Shown: piece after piece, positions 1 to 6,523 of the stretch
How the letters are laid out: each line of letters opens with the position of its first letter
How positions within the stretch are numbered: position 1 is the stretch's first letter
Assembly (NCBI GenBank): GCA_003527885.1
Contig: DPWB01000240.1
Location: forward strand, 3,463 to 11,963
Reading direction: 5' to 3'
DNA from: Candidatus Competibacteraceae bacterium
GTDB lineage: Bacteria; Pseudomonadota; Gammaproteobacteria; Competibacterales; Competibacteraceae
Length of the DNA: 8,501 bases
Made by a program: the position numbers and the translations under genes
Notes under the pieces: model-generated
The model's database searches: none
What the model was told of the DNA's origin: nothing
What the model saw: the letters and a program-made list of their open reading frames with translations, nothing else

Positions 1-35
1 CTTTTTTGGTGGCACAACCGGTTCAGGGTTCGATC

Positions 36-779
36 ATGCAAGCGGCGGCGCTTTATCTCGATCTGATGAAGAAGATCCTCACCAACAGCATCTATGAGGA
101 TCCGAACGCCGGTCCCTGGCAGGCGCCGGCCTACGCCAGACCGCTGCGCGAGAACGGCCAGGATTGGCCGCTGGTGGCACATACCATGATCGGCCTGAAG
201 CGGCTGGATAATTTGCAATACTGCATCGAGCGGGCGCTGGCCGATCGGGTGCCGGGCGATTTGATCGAAACCGGCGTCTGGCGCGGCGGCGCGGTTATTT
301 TCATGCGCGCCACCCTGAAAGCGCACGGCGTGACGGATCGGCGAGTGCTGGTGGCGGATTCCTTCGAGGGTCTTCCAGAGCCGGATCCGGCGCAATTTCC
401 CGAAGACGCCGGCGACAGCCACCACCGACACCCGTATCTGGCGGTGTCTCTGGAGCAGGTTCGAGCCAACTTCGAGCGCTATGGGTTGCTGGACGAGCAG
501 GTGGTGTTTCTCAAGGGCTGGTTTCGAGACACGCTGCCCCGCGTTCCGGCCGACCGGCTGGCGGTGTTGCGCCTCGACGGCGATATGTACGAATCGACCT
601 GGGATGCGCTGAGGCACCTGTATCCCAAGCTGTCGGTCGGCGGCTATGTGATTGTCGATGATTATAAAGTGGTTCCCGGTTGCCGCGCGGCCGTGGAAGC
701 GTTTCGCCGGCAACAGGGCATCGTGGACCCCATCCAGGACATCGACTGGGCGGGTGTGTACTGGCGGCGCGGTGCCTGA
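36..779 (+). CDS. TylF/MycF-family SAM-dependent O-methyltransferase
   Basis: Predicted class I SAM-dependent O-methyltransferase of the macrocin O-methyltransferase (TylF/MycF) family, whose characterised members methylate sugar hydroxyls in a metal-dependent way. Seen, numbered from the ATG at 36: an N-terminal LYLDLMKKILTNSIYEDP segment typical of the family (residues 6-23), the SAM-binding glycine motif ETGVWRGG (78-85), an acidic ADSFEGLP strand end (107-114), LDGDMYEST (180-188) and VDDY (207-210); the last two carry the Asp residues expected to bind metal. The ATG at 36 has AGGG seven bases upstream. In-frame GTG at 9 and TTG at 6 are alternatives, and the frame is open to the left edge, so a longer protein or an upstream fusion cannot be excluded. 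In this context the likely substrate is a sugar of a surface glycan or its lipid-linked precursor (inference). Family assignment is firm, substrate unknown. Confidence 0.88.
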   Translation: MQAAALYLDLMKKILTNSIYEDPNAGPWQAPAYARPLRENGQDWPLVAHTMIGLKRLDNLQYCIERALADRVPGDLIETGVWRGGAVIFMRATLKAHGVTDRRVLVADSFEGLPEPDPAQFPEDAGDSHHRHPYLAVSLEQVRANFERYGLLDEQVVFLKGWFRDTLPRVPADRLAVLRLDGDMYESTWDALRHLYPKLSVGGYVIVDDYKVVPGCRAAVEAFRRQQGIVDPIQDIDWAGVYWRRGA

Positions 780-845
780 GCGGATGCGCCCAGGACGCGA
801 GACGATTTTTTTTCAAGCGGTGCGACGGTAAGGAAGAGAGAAAAG
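780..845 (+). other. intergenic gap with T8 run and purine-rich RBS
   Basis: This 66-base gap is the longest non-coding stretch in the window. It contains eight consecutive T at 806-813. A weak inverted pair GGCGC/GCGCC lies upstream (about 767-789) but it has a five-base stem, a long loop and ends some 16 bases before the T run, so it is not a convincing intrinsic terminator. The end of the gap, AGGAAGAGAG at 831-840, is a strong purine-rich ribosome-binding site for the ATG at 846. I cannot recognise a -35/-10 promoter here. The gap and the base-composition change after it leave open a transcription boundary between the two methyltransferase genes. Confidence 0.4.
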
Positions 846-1508
846 ATGGCTCGCTATATGGAAGAACATCTGGATATGCCGCTGAGGGATGCCTTGGCGA
901 TCATCCAGGAACGGATCATGAACCAAACCACTTATTTTGGGATAAAAGCCTTAAAGAATCCGTTCGATCACTGGGTTTATCAGGAGTTGATTTATCAAAA
1001 TCAGCCGGATGTCATCATCGAAATCGGTAACGCCAGCGGTGGCGCCGCGCTGTCCTTGGCGCATCTTTGCGATCTGTTGGGCCGGGGAAAAGTCATCGGT
1101 ATCGATGTCTCCCATCGGGCGATACCCGAACGGGTGAAGAACCACGAGAGAATCACTTTCATTGAAGGCGATGCCTGCCAGCGTTTTGCGGATGTCAAAA
1201 AACTGATTGCCGAAGACGACCGCGTGCTGGTTATCGAGGATAGTTCGCACACTTATCAGAATACCTTGGAGGTATTACGTAGCTATTCGGCGCTGTTAAA
1301 GCCGGGTGATTATTTTATCGTCGAGGACGGTATTTGCCATCATGGGTTGGCGGTGGGACCCGCTCCGGGACCGTATGAAGCGATCGAGGCCTTTGCCCGA
1401 GAGAACGGGGGTTTCGAGATCGACAGGAGCAAGGAATCGTTTCTCATCACCTGGAATCCCAAGGGCTATCTCAGGCGGATCAACGCCGGTGCCGGCCAGT
1501 CCGGGTAG
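846..1508 (+). CDS. CmcI-family methyltransferase (cephalosporin hydroxylase-like)
   Basis: Predicted SAM-dependent methyltransferase of the CmcI family (often labelled cephalosporin hydroxylase after the cephamycin protein). Seen: NPFDHWVYQELIY (38-50), VIIEIGNASGGAALS (56-70, SAM-binding glycine motif), IGIDV (84-88), VIEDSSHTYQNTL (129-141), YFIVEDG (156-162) followed by HH, PGPYEAIEAF (174-183) and a C-terminal NPKGYLRR (204-211). The Asp of EDSSHTY and the Glu-Asp of IVEDG probably correspond to the Mg-binding acidic residues of CmcI. At 220 residues it is close to family length. The ATG start is supported by AGGAAGAGAG just upstream. Members found in polysaccharide loci are thought to methylate glycans rather than antibiotics; that is the likely role here (inference). 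Its G+C is visibly lower than neighbouring genes (roughly 51% over 901-1380), suggesting separate acquisition. Confidence 0.88.
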   Translation: MARYMEEHLDMPLRDALAIIQERIMNQTTYFGIKALKNPFDHWVYQELIYQNQPDVIIEIGNASGGAALSLAHLCDLLGRGKVIGIDVSHRAIPERVKNHERITFIEGDACQRFADVKKLIAEDDRVLVIEDSSHTYQNTLEVLRSYSALLKPGDYFIVEDGICHHGLAVGPAPGPYEAIEAFARENGGFEIDRSKESFLITWNPKGYLRRINAGAGQSG

Positions 1509-1517
1509 CGCCGGTCG

Positions 1518-1524
1518 GGAGGGA
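1518..1524 (+). promoter_or_regulatory. ribosome-binding site for the GT2-GT4 gene
   Basis: GGAGGGA is a near-consensus Shine-Dalgarno sequence. It is five bases from the ATG at 1530 (seven from the end of its GGAGG core) but only two bases from the in-frame GTG at 1527, so it favours the ATG as the start. Confidence 0.6.
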
Positions 1525-1529
1525 ACGTG

Positions 1530-3545
1530 ATGGGCGCTGATGTGGCGTCGGCCGAGACCGGCGCGGCCGTCGTGGATGTCATCGTTCCGGTCTATAAGGG
1601 GCTGGATGAGACCCGGCGCTGCCTGGACAGCGTGTTGGCGTTTCCGCAGCGCACCGCCCGCGAAATCGTGGTGGTCGACGATTGCAGCCCGGAGCCGGCA
1701 CTGGCGGGCTGGCTGCGCGATCTGGCCGAGACCGGCGCGATCACCTTGCTGGAAAATCCCGCCAATACGGGTTTCGTCAACGCCGTCAACCGCGGCATGA
1801 TTTTGCACCCCAACCGCGATGTGGTGCTGCTCAACAGCGATACCGAGGTGCATGGCGACTGGCTGGACCGGTTGCGCCGCTGCGCCTACAGCGACCCACA
1901 GGTCGGCACGGTGACGCCGTTCACCAACAATGGCACCATTTGCGGCTACCCGCGCTTCAATCGAGACAATCCGTTGCCCGAAGATTGGCCGCTGGCCGCA
2001 ATGGATCGCGCCTTCGCCGAGGTCAATGCCGGTTCGAGCGTCGAACTGCCCACGGCCGTGGGTTTTTGCATGTACATCCGGCGCGATTGTCTGAATCGGG
2101 TCGGGTATTTCGATGCCCGGATTTTTCCGCGAGGCTACGGCGAGGAAAACGAGTTTTGCCTGCGGGCGGCGGAAGTCGGGTTCAAGCATCTGCTGGCTGG
2201 CGATGTGTTCGTTTGTCACCGGGGCGGCGTGTCGTTCGGCGACGAGGCCAAGGCCTTATGCGCCGAGGCGGAACGGAAAATCCTGGAGCGCTACCCGCAC
2301 TATTTGACCCTGATCGGCGATTACTGCAACCGCGATCCGGCCCGCCTGTTGCGGCGGCGGGTCGATACCTTCCGGCTGAGCCGTTCGCCGCGGCCGCGTC
2401 TGCTGTTTCTGACCCATAACTGGGGCGGCGGCACGGAAAAACATATCCGGGATTTGGCCGGGTTGTTGGAGCCGGATTTTGAAGTCTTGATCCTGCGGCC
2501 GAGCGGATCCGAGGGCGTGAGCGTCGAGTGGGCGCGAGGCGGCGAGGAGTGGATCGGCTATTTCGCCTTGCCGCACGGCTATCCCAAGCTTCTCGACGTC
2601 CTCAAGGGGTTGGGCATCGCGCGGCTGCATGTCCATCACGTCATCGGCATGAACCGCCAAGCCCTGCAACTGCTGGACGATTTGGGCCTGCCCTACGACT
2701 TTACCCTGCACGACTACTATCCTGTTTGCCCGCAATATACCTTGACCTTGGCGGATGACCGCTATTGCGGCGAACCCGACGTGGCGGGTTGCAACGCCTG
2801 TCTGGCCGAACGTCCGGCGCTGTGGGGCCTGGATATCGTGACTTGGCGCGAGTTGTTTTACGGGCTGTTGGCCGGCGCCGAACGGGTGATCGTGGCCTCG
2901 GAAGACATGCTGGCGCGGATGCGCCGTTACGTTCCTGACGCCCGCTATGTCAAGCTGGCGCATCCCGAACCGGCGATCGCGGTTACCGTGCCACACGTTC
3001 CACCCTGCGGCGAACTCAAAATCCTGGCGCTGGGCCGGCTGAGTCCCGCGAAAGGACTTTATCGGCTGGAAGCCTGCGCGGCCGATGCCAAGGCGCGCGG
3101 CTTGCCATTGTTTTTTCGGGTGATCGGTCCCGCCGACTGGCCGGTCCGGCAAACGCCGGAACTGCCGCTGTCTTTTTCGGGGCTGTACGACAATGCCGAA
3201 TTGCCGTTGCTGATCGGCCGGGAACGGCCGGATGTGATTTTTTTCCCCGGTCAATGCCCGGAAACCTACTCGTATACGCTCAGCTATGCCCTGGCGACGG
3301 GCTTGCCCATCGTGGCGCCCCGGTTGGGCGCACTGGGCGAACGGCTGACCGGCTATCCCCGAGCTTGGCTGGTGGATTGGGATTTGCCGGTAGCGGAATG
3401 CAACGATTTGTTCGTGAGCCTGCTGGGGCGGGGTAGCGCCGGGCCACCGACGGTCGCAGCGGCCGCCGCTCATGCTGCGAGCGTTCCGGCCCCGAGCGAT
3501 CACCTTGAAAATATGCCGTTGGAAGACGCCGGTCATGACCCCTGA
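1530..3545 (+). CDS. bifunctional glycosyltransferase, GT2 domain plus GT4-like domain
   Basis: Two glycosyltransferase folds in one 671-residue cytoplasmic protein, probably adding two sugars to a surface glycan. N-terminal GT2 (about 14-240): VDVIVPVYKG at the nucleotide-binding start, VVVDDCSPEP, NTGFVNAVNRG, the DxD-like NSDTEV (102-107), then GYGEENEFCLRAAE (203-216), the usual GT2 acceptor/catalytic acidic region, all resembling rhamnosyltransferase-type GT2 domains. C-terminal GT4-like (about 290-635): LFLTHNWGGGTEKH, HDYYPVCPQ, a Cys cluster (Cys at about 400, 413, 421, 424), LALGRLSPAKGL, and PETYSYTLSYALATGLPIV (577-595). The second Glu of the usual E-x7-E motif is Tyr here. The last 35 residues are Ala/Pro-rich and look unstructured. 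The start is ATG 1530 by ribosome-binding site spacing; GTG 1527 is an alternative. The end overlaps the next gene by 11 bases. Donor and acceptor sugars cannot be told from sequence. Confidence 0.9.
   Translation: MGADVASAETGAAVVDVIVPVYKGLDETRRCLDSVLAFPQRTAREIVVVDDCSPEPALAGWLRDLAETGAITLLENPANTGFVNAVNRGMILHPNRDVVLLNSDTEVHGDWLDRLRRCAYSDPQVGTVTPFTNNGTICGYPRFNRDNPLPEDWPLAAMDRAFAEVNAGSSVELPTAVGFCMYIRRDCLNRVGYFDARIFPRGYGEENEFCLRAAEVGFKHLLAGDVFVCHRGGVSFGDEAKALCAEAERKILERYPHYLTLIGDYCNRDPARLLRRRVDTFRLSRSPRPRLLFLTHNWGGGTEKHIRDLAGLLEPDFEVLILRPSGSEGVSVEWARGGEEWIGYFALPHGYPKLLDVLKGLGIARLHVHHVIGMNRQALQLLDDLGLPYDFTLHDYYPVCPQYTLTLADDRYCGEPDVAGCNACLAERPALWGLDIVTWRELFYGLLAGAERVIVASEDMLARMRRYVPDARYVKLAHPEPAIAVTVPHVPPCGELKILALGRLSPAKGLYRLEACAADAKARGLPLFFRVIGPADWPVRQTPELPLSFSGLYDNAELPLLIGRERPDVIFFPGQCPETYSYTLSYALATGLPIVAPRLGALGERLTGYPRAWLVDWDLPVAECNDLFVSLLGRGSAGPPTVAAAAAHAASVPAPSDHLENMPLEDAGHDP
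3521..3525 (+). promoter_or_regulatory. ribosome-binding site inside the upstream gene
   Basis: GGAAG lies nine bases before the ATG at 3535, within the last codons of the glycosyltransferase gene. It supports 3535 rather than the longer in-frame opening at 3472 as the start of the coiled-coil protein, and implies translational coupling. Confidence 0.5.
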
Positions 3546-4089
3546 GAACTATCTGAGGCAGTACGCCGAACCGCTGCGGCCGTTGGCCGAGGCGACGCCG
3601 GGCGATTGGCGAACCCTGCTGTTGGAGCCGGATTATTACTACCCGCCCTACATGGAGTTGGGCGTCGGCCTGGACGGGCTGAACCGTAGCGACCTGCTGG
3701 CGCTGTTGCAGCAAATTCTCGCGATCGAGTATCCGCAACAACGCCTTTCCAAAGGTACGGCGCGGACCTTTCTTGAAACCCTGCGGCGCTCGGTGGACGA
3801 ACGCGCGCGATTGCAAGCGGAGGTCGCGCGGCTGACAGCGGTTCTGGACGATCGTCAAGCCGACAACGAGCGCATGAACGCCGCCCTGATGGAGCGTCAA
3901 ACCGATTTACGGCGGTTGGCCGCAGAGCTGGAGCGCAGCCGGAGCGAAGCGGCGATATCCGCCAATGACGCGGCGACGTTGCGGGCCAATCTCGCCGATC
4001 TGCAAGGATCTTCATCCTGGAAAGTGACGAAACCGCTGCGGTGGTTCGGCCGGCTGGGCAAGGCGGCGCGAGCGCCGGACCTCCCATAG
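3535..4089 (+). CDS. small coiled-coil protein with SWKxTxPLR tail, glycan locus associated
   Basis: Unrecognised as a named enzyme; 184 residues, no signal peptide and no membrane segment. Seen: a Tyr/Pro-rich N-terminal part (DYYYPPYMELGVGLDGLNR, 33-51), a charged amphipathic region with heptad-like spacing of Leu, Ala and Ile that should form a coiled coil (about 84-156), then a basic, aromatic C-terminus GSSSWKVTKPLRW (158-170) followed by Arg/Lys-rich residues. The Ser-x-Ser-Trp-(Arg/Lys)-x-Thr-x-Pro-Leu-Arg pattern recurs at the ends of coiled coils in many bacterial glycosyltransferases and glycan-assembly proteins (general knowledge), where I infer a docking or membrane-contact role. 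Coding start 3535 overlaps the upstream stop by 11 bases and has GGAAG nine bases before it. Likely a scaffold or partner of the GT2-GT4 protein; it might also have been split from a larger glycosyltransferase. Function uncertain. Confidence 0.75.
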   Translation: MTPENYLRQYAEPLRPLAEATPGDWRTLLLEPDYYYPPYMELGVGLDGLNRSDLLALLQQILAIEYPQQRLSKGTARTFLETLRRSVDERARLQAEVARLTAVLDDRQADNERMNAALMERQTDLRRLAAELERSRSEAAISANDAATLRANLADLQGSSSWKVTKPLRWFGRLGKAARAPDLP

Positions 4090-4131
4090 CCCGGACTGCT
4101 TTGGACGCTGAAGGGAATCGTTTTTGAGCCC

Positions 4132-5094
4132 ATGTCGAGCAAGCGCCGCGCCCTGACTCTCAGCATCGGCCTGACGGCGGTAGTGTATCTGGCCGGCGTG
4201 CTGCTCGCCGACCGCCATGCCGTGCTGGCGGCCTTCGGCCGCCTCCATCCGGCCACGGTCCTCGGAATTTTCCTGTTGTCGCTGCTGAACTATCTGCTGC
4301 GGTTCTGGCGCTGGCATTGCTATATCGCCGTTTTGGGCCACCGCCTGCCGCGCTGGCGCCATCTGCTCTATTATTTGGCCGGCTTCACCCTGACCGTGAC
4401 CCCCGGTAAGGCCGGAGAAGCGGTTCGCTCGCTGTATCTGTTCCCCTGCGGCGTACCCTACAGCCAAAGTCTGGCGGCGCTGTTGGTGGAGCGGCTGCTG
4501 GACGTGCTGGCGATGGGTTTGTTGGCGCTGCTGATCCTGCTGGTTCGACCGGACTATGCGTGGCCGGTGATCGGGGCTTGGGGCCTGGCGCTAGGCTTGA
4601 TCGGGCTGGTGACCCGGCCCGGTTTGCCGGAACGGTTGCAGGCTTGGCGGCGGGGCCACCGGTTCAGCCATCACGTTGGGCGGTTGGGTCGGCTGTTCGG
4701 CGCGACGGCGGTGTTGCTGCGTCCCGGTCTGCTGCTGTTCGGATTGGCGCTGGGAGTGCTGGGTTGGGGGCTGGAGGGTCTCGCGGTGTATTGGAGCGCC
4801 CGCGAGATGGGGGTGCCGGTCACCTTGGCCGCCGCTATCGGCGTCTACGCCATCGCGGTGCTGGCCGGCGCGCTGTCGTTTTTGCCCGGCGGGCTGGGCG
4901 GCACTGAAATGGTGATGGGGGGGTTGCTGATCGCGTTTGGCGCGGACGGCGCGACGGCGGTCGCCATCACCCTGTTGTGTCGGTTGGCGACCCTGTGGTT
5001 TGCGGTCGCGCTAGGCGGGGTGGCGGTGGCGGTGTTGGGCCTGAGCGGTCAAGCGCCGCCGGAGACCGAGCGACCTGTCGTCCCGGTGGATTAG
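4132..5094 (+). CDS. UPF0104 / lysylphosphatidylglycerol synthase TM-region flippase-like membrane protein
   Basis: Polytopic inner-membrane protein of the UPF0104 family (PF03706, the membrane part of MprF and the family of YbhN and AglD-type proteins). Seen over 320 residues: about seven to eight hydrophobic segments (near 8-25, 43-58, 75-90, 122-138, 142-160, 197-220, 230-250, 284-303), and the three signature motifs TPGKAGEAVRS (90-100), VERLLDVLAM (119-128) and LPGGLGGTEM (251-260). It lacks the C-terminal lysyl-transferase domain of full MprF. The family is linked to lipid or lipid-linked sugar movement, but no single activity is established. Position four bases before the HAD-UbiA gene suggests it translocates or helps present the polyprenyl-phosphate sugar made by the next genes (inference). 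The ribosome-binding site is weak: only GAG lies close to the ATG, with AAGGGA further upstream at 4111-4116. Confidence 0.88.
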   Translation: MSSKRRALTLSIGLTAVVYLAGVLLADRHAVLAAFGRLHPATVLGIFLLSLLNYLLRFWRWHCYIAVLGHRLPRWRHLLYYLAGFTLTVTPGKAGEAVRSLYLFPCGVPYSQSLAALLVERLLDVLAMGLLALLILLVRPDYAWPVIGAWGLALGLIGLVTRPGLPERLQAWRRGHRFSHHVGRLGRLFGATAVLLRPGLLLFGLALGVLGWGLEGLAVYWSAREMGVPVTLAAAIGVYAIAVLAGALSFLPGGLGGTEMVMGGLLIAFGADGATAVAITLLCRLATLWFAVALGGVAVAVLGLSGQAPPETERPVVPVD

Positions 5095-5098
5095 AGCC

Positions 5099-6523
5099 AT
5101 GAGTACAACCGTTCCGTTGTGCGTCGATCTCGACGGCACGTTGCTAAATACCGATTTGCTGCTGGAATCGGCCTTCGCCCAACTCAAACGCCGACCGCTG
5201 GCCGTCATTCATTGGCCGCGCTGGCTGGCGGCCGGTAAGGCCCGGCTCAAGGCCGAACTGGCCGCGCGTGCGGAGCTGGACATCGAGACGCTACCTTATC
5301 ACTCGGCGTTTTTGGAGTTTCTGCGCGAGCAGCGCGAGCGGGGCCGGCCGCTGGTATTGGTGACGGCCGCGCACCGCAGTTTGGCCGAGCAGGTGGCGGC
5401 GCATCTGGGCTTGTTTGAGCGGGTGATCGCCACCGATGGCCATTGCAATCTGGCCGGCGCGCGCAAAGCCGAAACGCTGGTGGCGCTGTATGGGGAACGC
5501 GGCTTCGATTACGCCGGCAACGCCGCCGTGGACGCGGCGGTGTGGCGGCATTCGCGCCGCGCTATCGCGGTCAACACCAGCGCCGAGGTGACGGCGTTGG
5601 CCCGCGCCAGCGCCGAACTCGAACGGGTGTTCGCCGATAAGGGGTCGCGGTTAAAGCGCTGGCTCAGAGCGGCGCGGCTGCATCAATGGCTGAAAAACGT
5701 GCTGATTTTTGTGCCGTTGGTGGCCGCTCACGCCTGGAACGACGCGGAAAAGGTCGGGTTCTGTCTGCTGGCGTTCCTCAGCTTCGGCTCGTGCGCCTCC
5801 AGCGTCTATCTGCTGAACGATTTGCTGGACTTGGCCGCCGACCGCCGCCATCCGCGCAAATGCCGCCGGCCGTTCGCCGCCGGCGCTTTGCCGATCCTGC
5901 ACGGCGCCGTGGCTGTACCGGTGCTGTTGACGGCGGCGCTCCTGCTCAGCCTGGCGGTCAATCCGCCTGAATTCAGCGCCTGCCTGGCCGTCTATTACGT
6001 GCTGACCTTGGCGTATTCGCTCCGGCTCAAGCAGGTTCTGATGCTGGACGCCATCGTGTTGGCCGGGCTGTACACCTTGCGGATCATCACCGGCGCGGTG
6101 GCGGCGCAGCTTGCGCTCTCGTTTTGGATGTTGGCCTTCTCCATGTTTCTGTTTCTCAGTTTGGCGCTGGTCAAGCGCTACACTGAGTTGCACGCCCTGG
6201 CGCGACGTGGCGAACTGGACGCGCGCGGCCGGGGCTATCAGGTGGCTGATCTGGCCATCCTGCAAAGCCTGGGCGGCAGCGCGGGCTATCTGGCGGTGCT
6301 GGTGCTGGCGCTCTACATCAACAGCCCCGAGGTGCAACACCTTTACCGGCACCCGCTGCTGATCGGCTTTTTCTGCCCGCTGTTGCTGTACTGGATCAGC
6401 CGGGTTTGGCTGTTGGCCCATCGCGGCCTGATGCCGGACGATCCGGTGATTTTCGCTTTGACCGATAGAGTCAGCCAAGGGTTGGTCTTGATCGGGGCGC
6501 TTGTCCTGTGGAGCGCGCTGTGA
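5099..6523 (+). CDS. HAD-UbiA fusion, probable polyprenyl-phosphate 5-phosphoribosyltransferase
   Basis: Fusion of a HAD-type hydrolase domain (about 1-180) with an integral-membrane UbiA prenyltransferase domain (about 185-474). HAD motifs seen: DLDGT (10-14, nucleophile and acid/base Asp), Thr89 in VLVTAA, Lys123, and GNAAVD (140-145), where the first Asp of the usual GDxxxD is Asn. UbiA motifs: QWLKN (196-200), NDLLDLAADRRHPRK (240-254), RIITG (328-332), KRYTEL (359-364) and DRVSQ (456-460), with about eight to nine hydrophobic segments. These motifs match Rv3806c of M. tuberculosis (DPPR synthase: PRPP plus decaprenyl phosphate) better than quinone prenyltransferases, and the DprE1- and DprE2-like genes directly downstream agree. 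The HAD domain may remove the 5-phosphate of the product, a step assigned to a separate phosphatase in mycobacteria (inference). The gene starts four bases after the flippase-like gene and overlaps the next by four. The lipid here is more likely undecaprenyl phosphate. Confidence 0.87.
   Translation: MSTTVPLCVDLDGTLLNTDLLLESAFAQLKRRPLAVIHWPRWLAAGKARLKAELAARAELDIETLPYHSAFLEFLREQRERGRPLVLVTAAHRSLAEQVAAHLGLFERVIATDGHCNLAGARKAETLVALYGERGFDYAGNAAVDAAVWRHSRRAIAVNTSAEVTALARASAELERVFADKGSRLKRWLRAARLHQWLKNVLIFVPLVAAHAWNDAEKVGFCLLAFLSFGSCASSVYLLNDLLDLAADRRHPRKCRRPFAAGALPILHGAVAVPVLLTAALLLSLAVNPPEFSACLAVYYVLTLAYSLRLKQVLMLDAIVLAGLYTLRIITGAVAAQLALSFWMLAFSMFLFLSLALVKRYTELHALARRGELDARGRGYQVADLAILQSLGGSAGYLAVLVLALYINSPEVQHLYRHPLLIGFFCPLLLYWISRVWLLAHRGLMPDDPVIFALTDRVSQGLVLIGALVLWSAL
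6510..6513 (+). promoter_or_regulatory. ribosome-binding site for the DprE1-like gene
   Basis: GGAG six bases before the GTG at 6520, located in the last codons of the HAD-UbiA gene. It supports 6520, giving a GTGA start/stop overlap, over the alternative in-frame GTG at 6508. Confidence 0.5.

Noticed and set aside
767..813. Possible intrinsic terminator after the TylF-like gene
   Set aside because: The stem is only five base pairs with a 15-base loop, and the T run is about 16 bases away from it, so the geometry does not fit.
846..1508. Reading the CmcI-like gene as a true cephalosporin hydroxylase and the locus as an antibiotic cluster
   Set aside because: No beta-lactam, NRPS or PKS genes are present; all other genes fit glycan and lipid-linked sugar biosynthesis, where CmcI-type proteins are common.
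1296..2219. 307-codon minus-strand open frame across the CmcI/GT2 junction
   Set aside because: It spans two well-supported plus-strand genes and has no recognisable fold; a codon-bias shadow.
3472..3534. 21-codon upstream extension of the coiled-coil gene
   Set aside because: It lies inside the glycosyltransferase gene and reads MLRAFRPRAITLK without likeness to anything; GGAAG nine bases before ATG 3535 favours the shorter start.
2256..3536. 426-codon minus-strand open frame opposite the GT2-GT4 gene
   Set aside because: No motif, low-complexity Gln/Arg composition, and fully opposite conserved glycosyltransferase motifs.
4132..5094. Calling the membrane protein MprF (lysylphosphatidylglycerol synthase)
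   Set aside because: At 320 residues it contains only the membrane region and lacks the C-terminal aminoacyl-transferase domain.
5651..6478. 275-codon minus-strand open frame opposite the UbiA domain
   Set aside because: Gln/Arg-rich shadow of a membrane-protein gene with intact family motifs.
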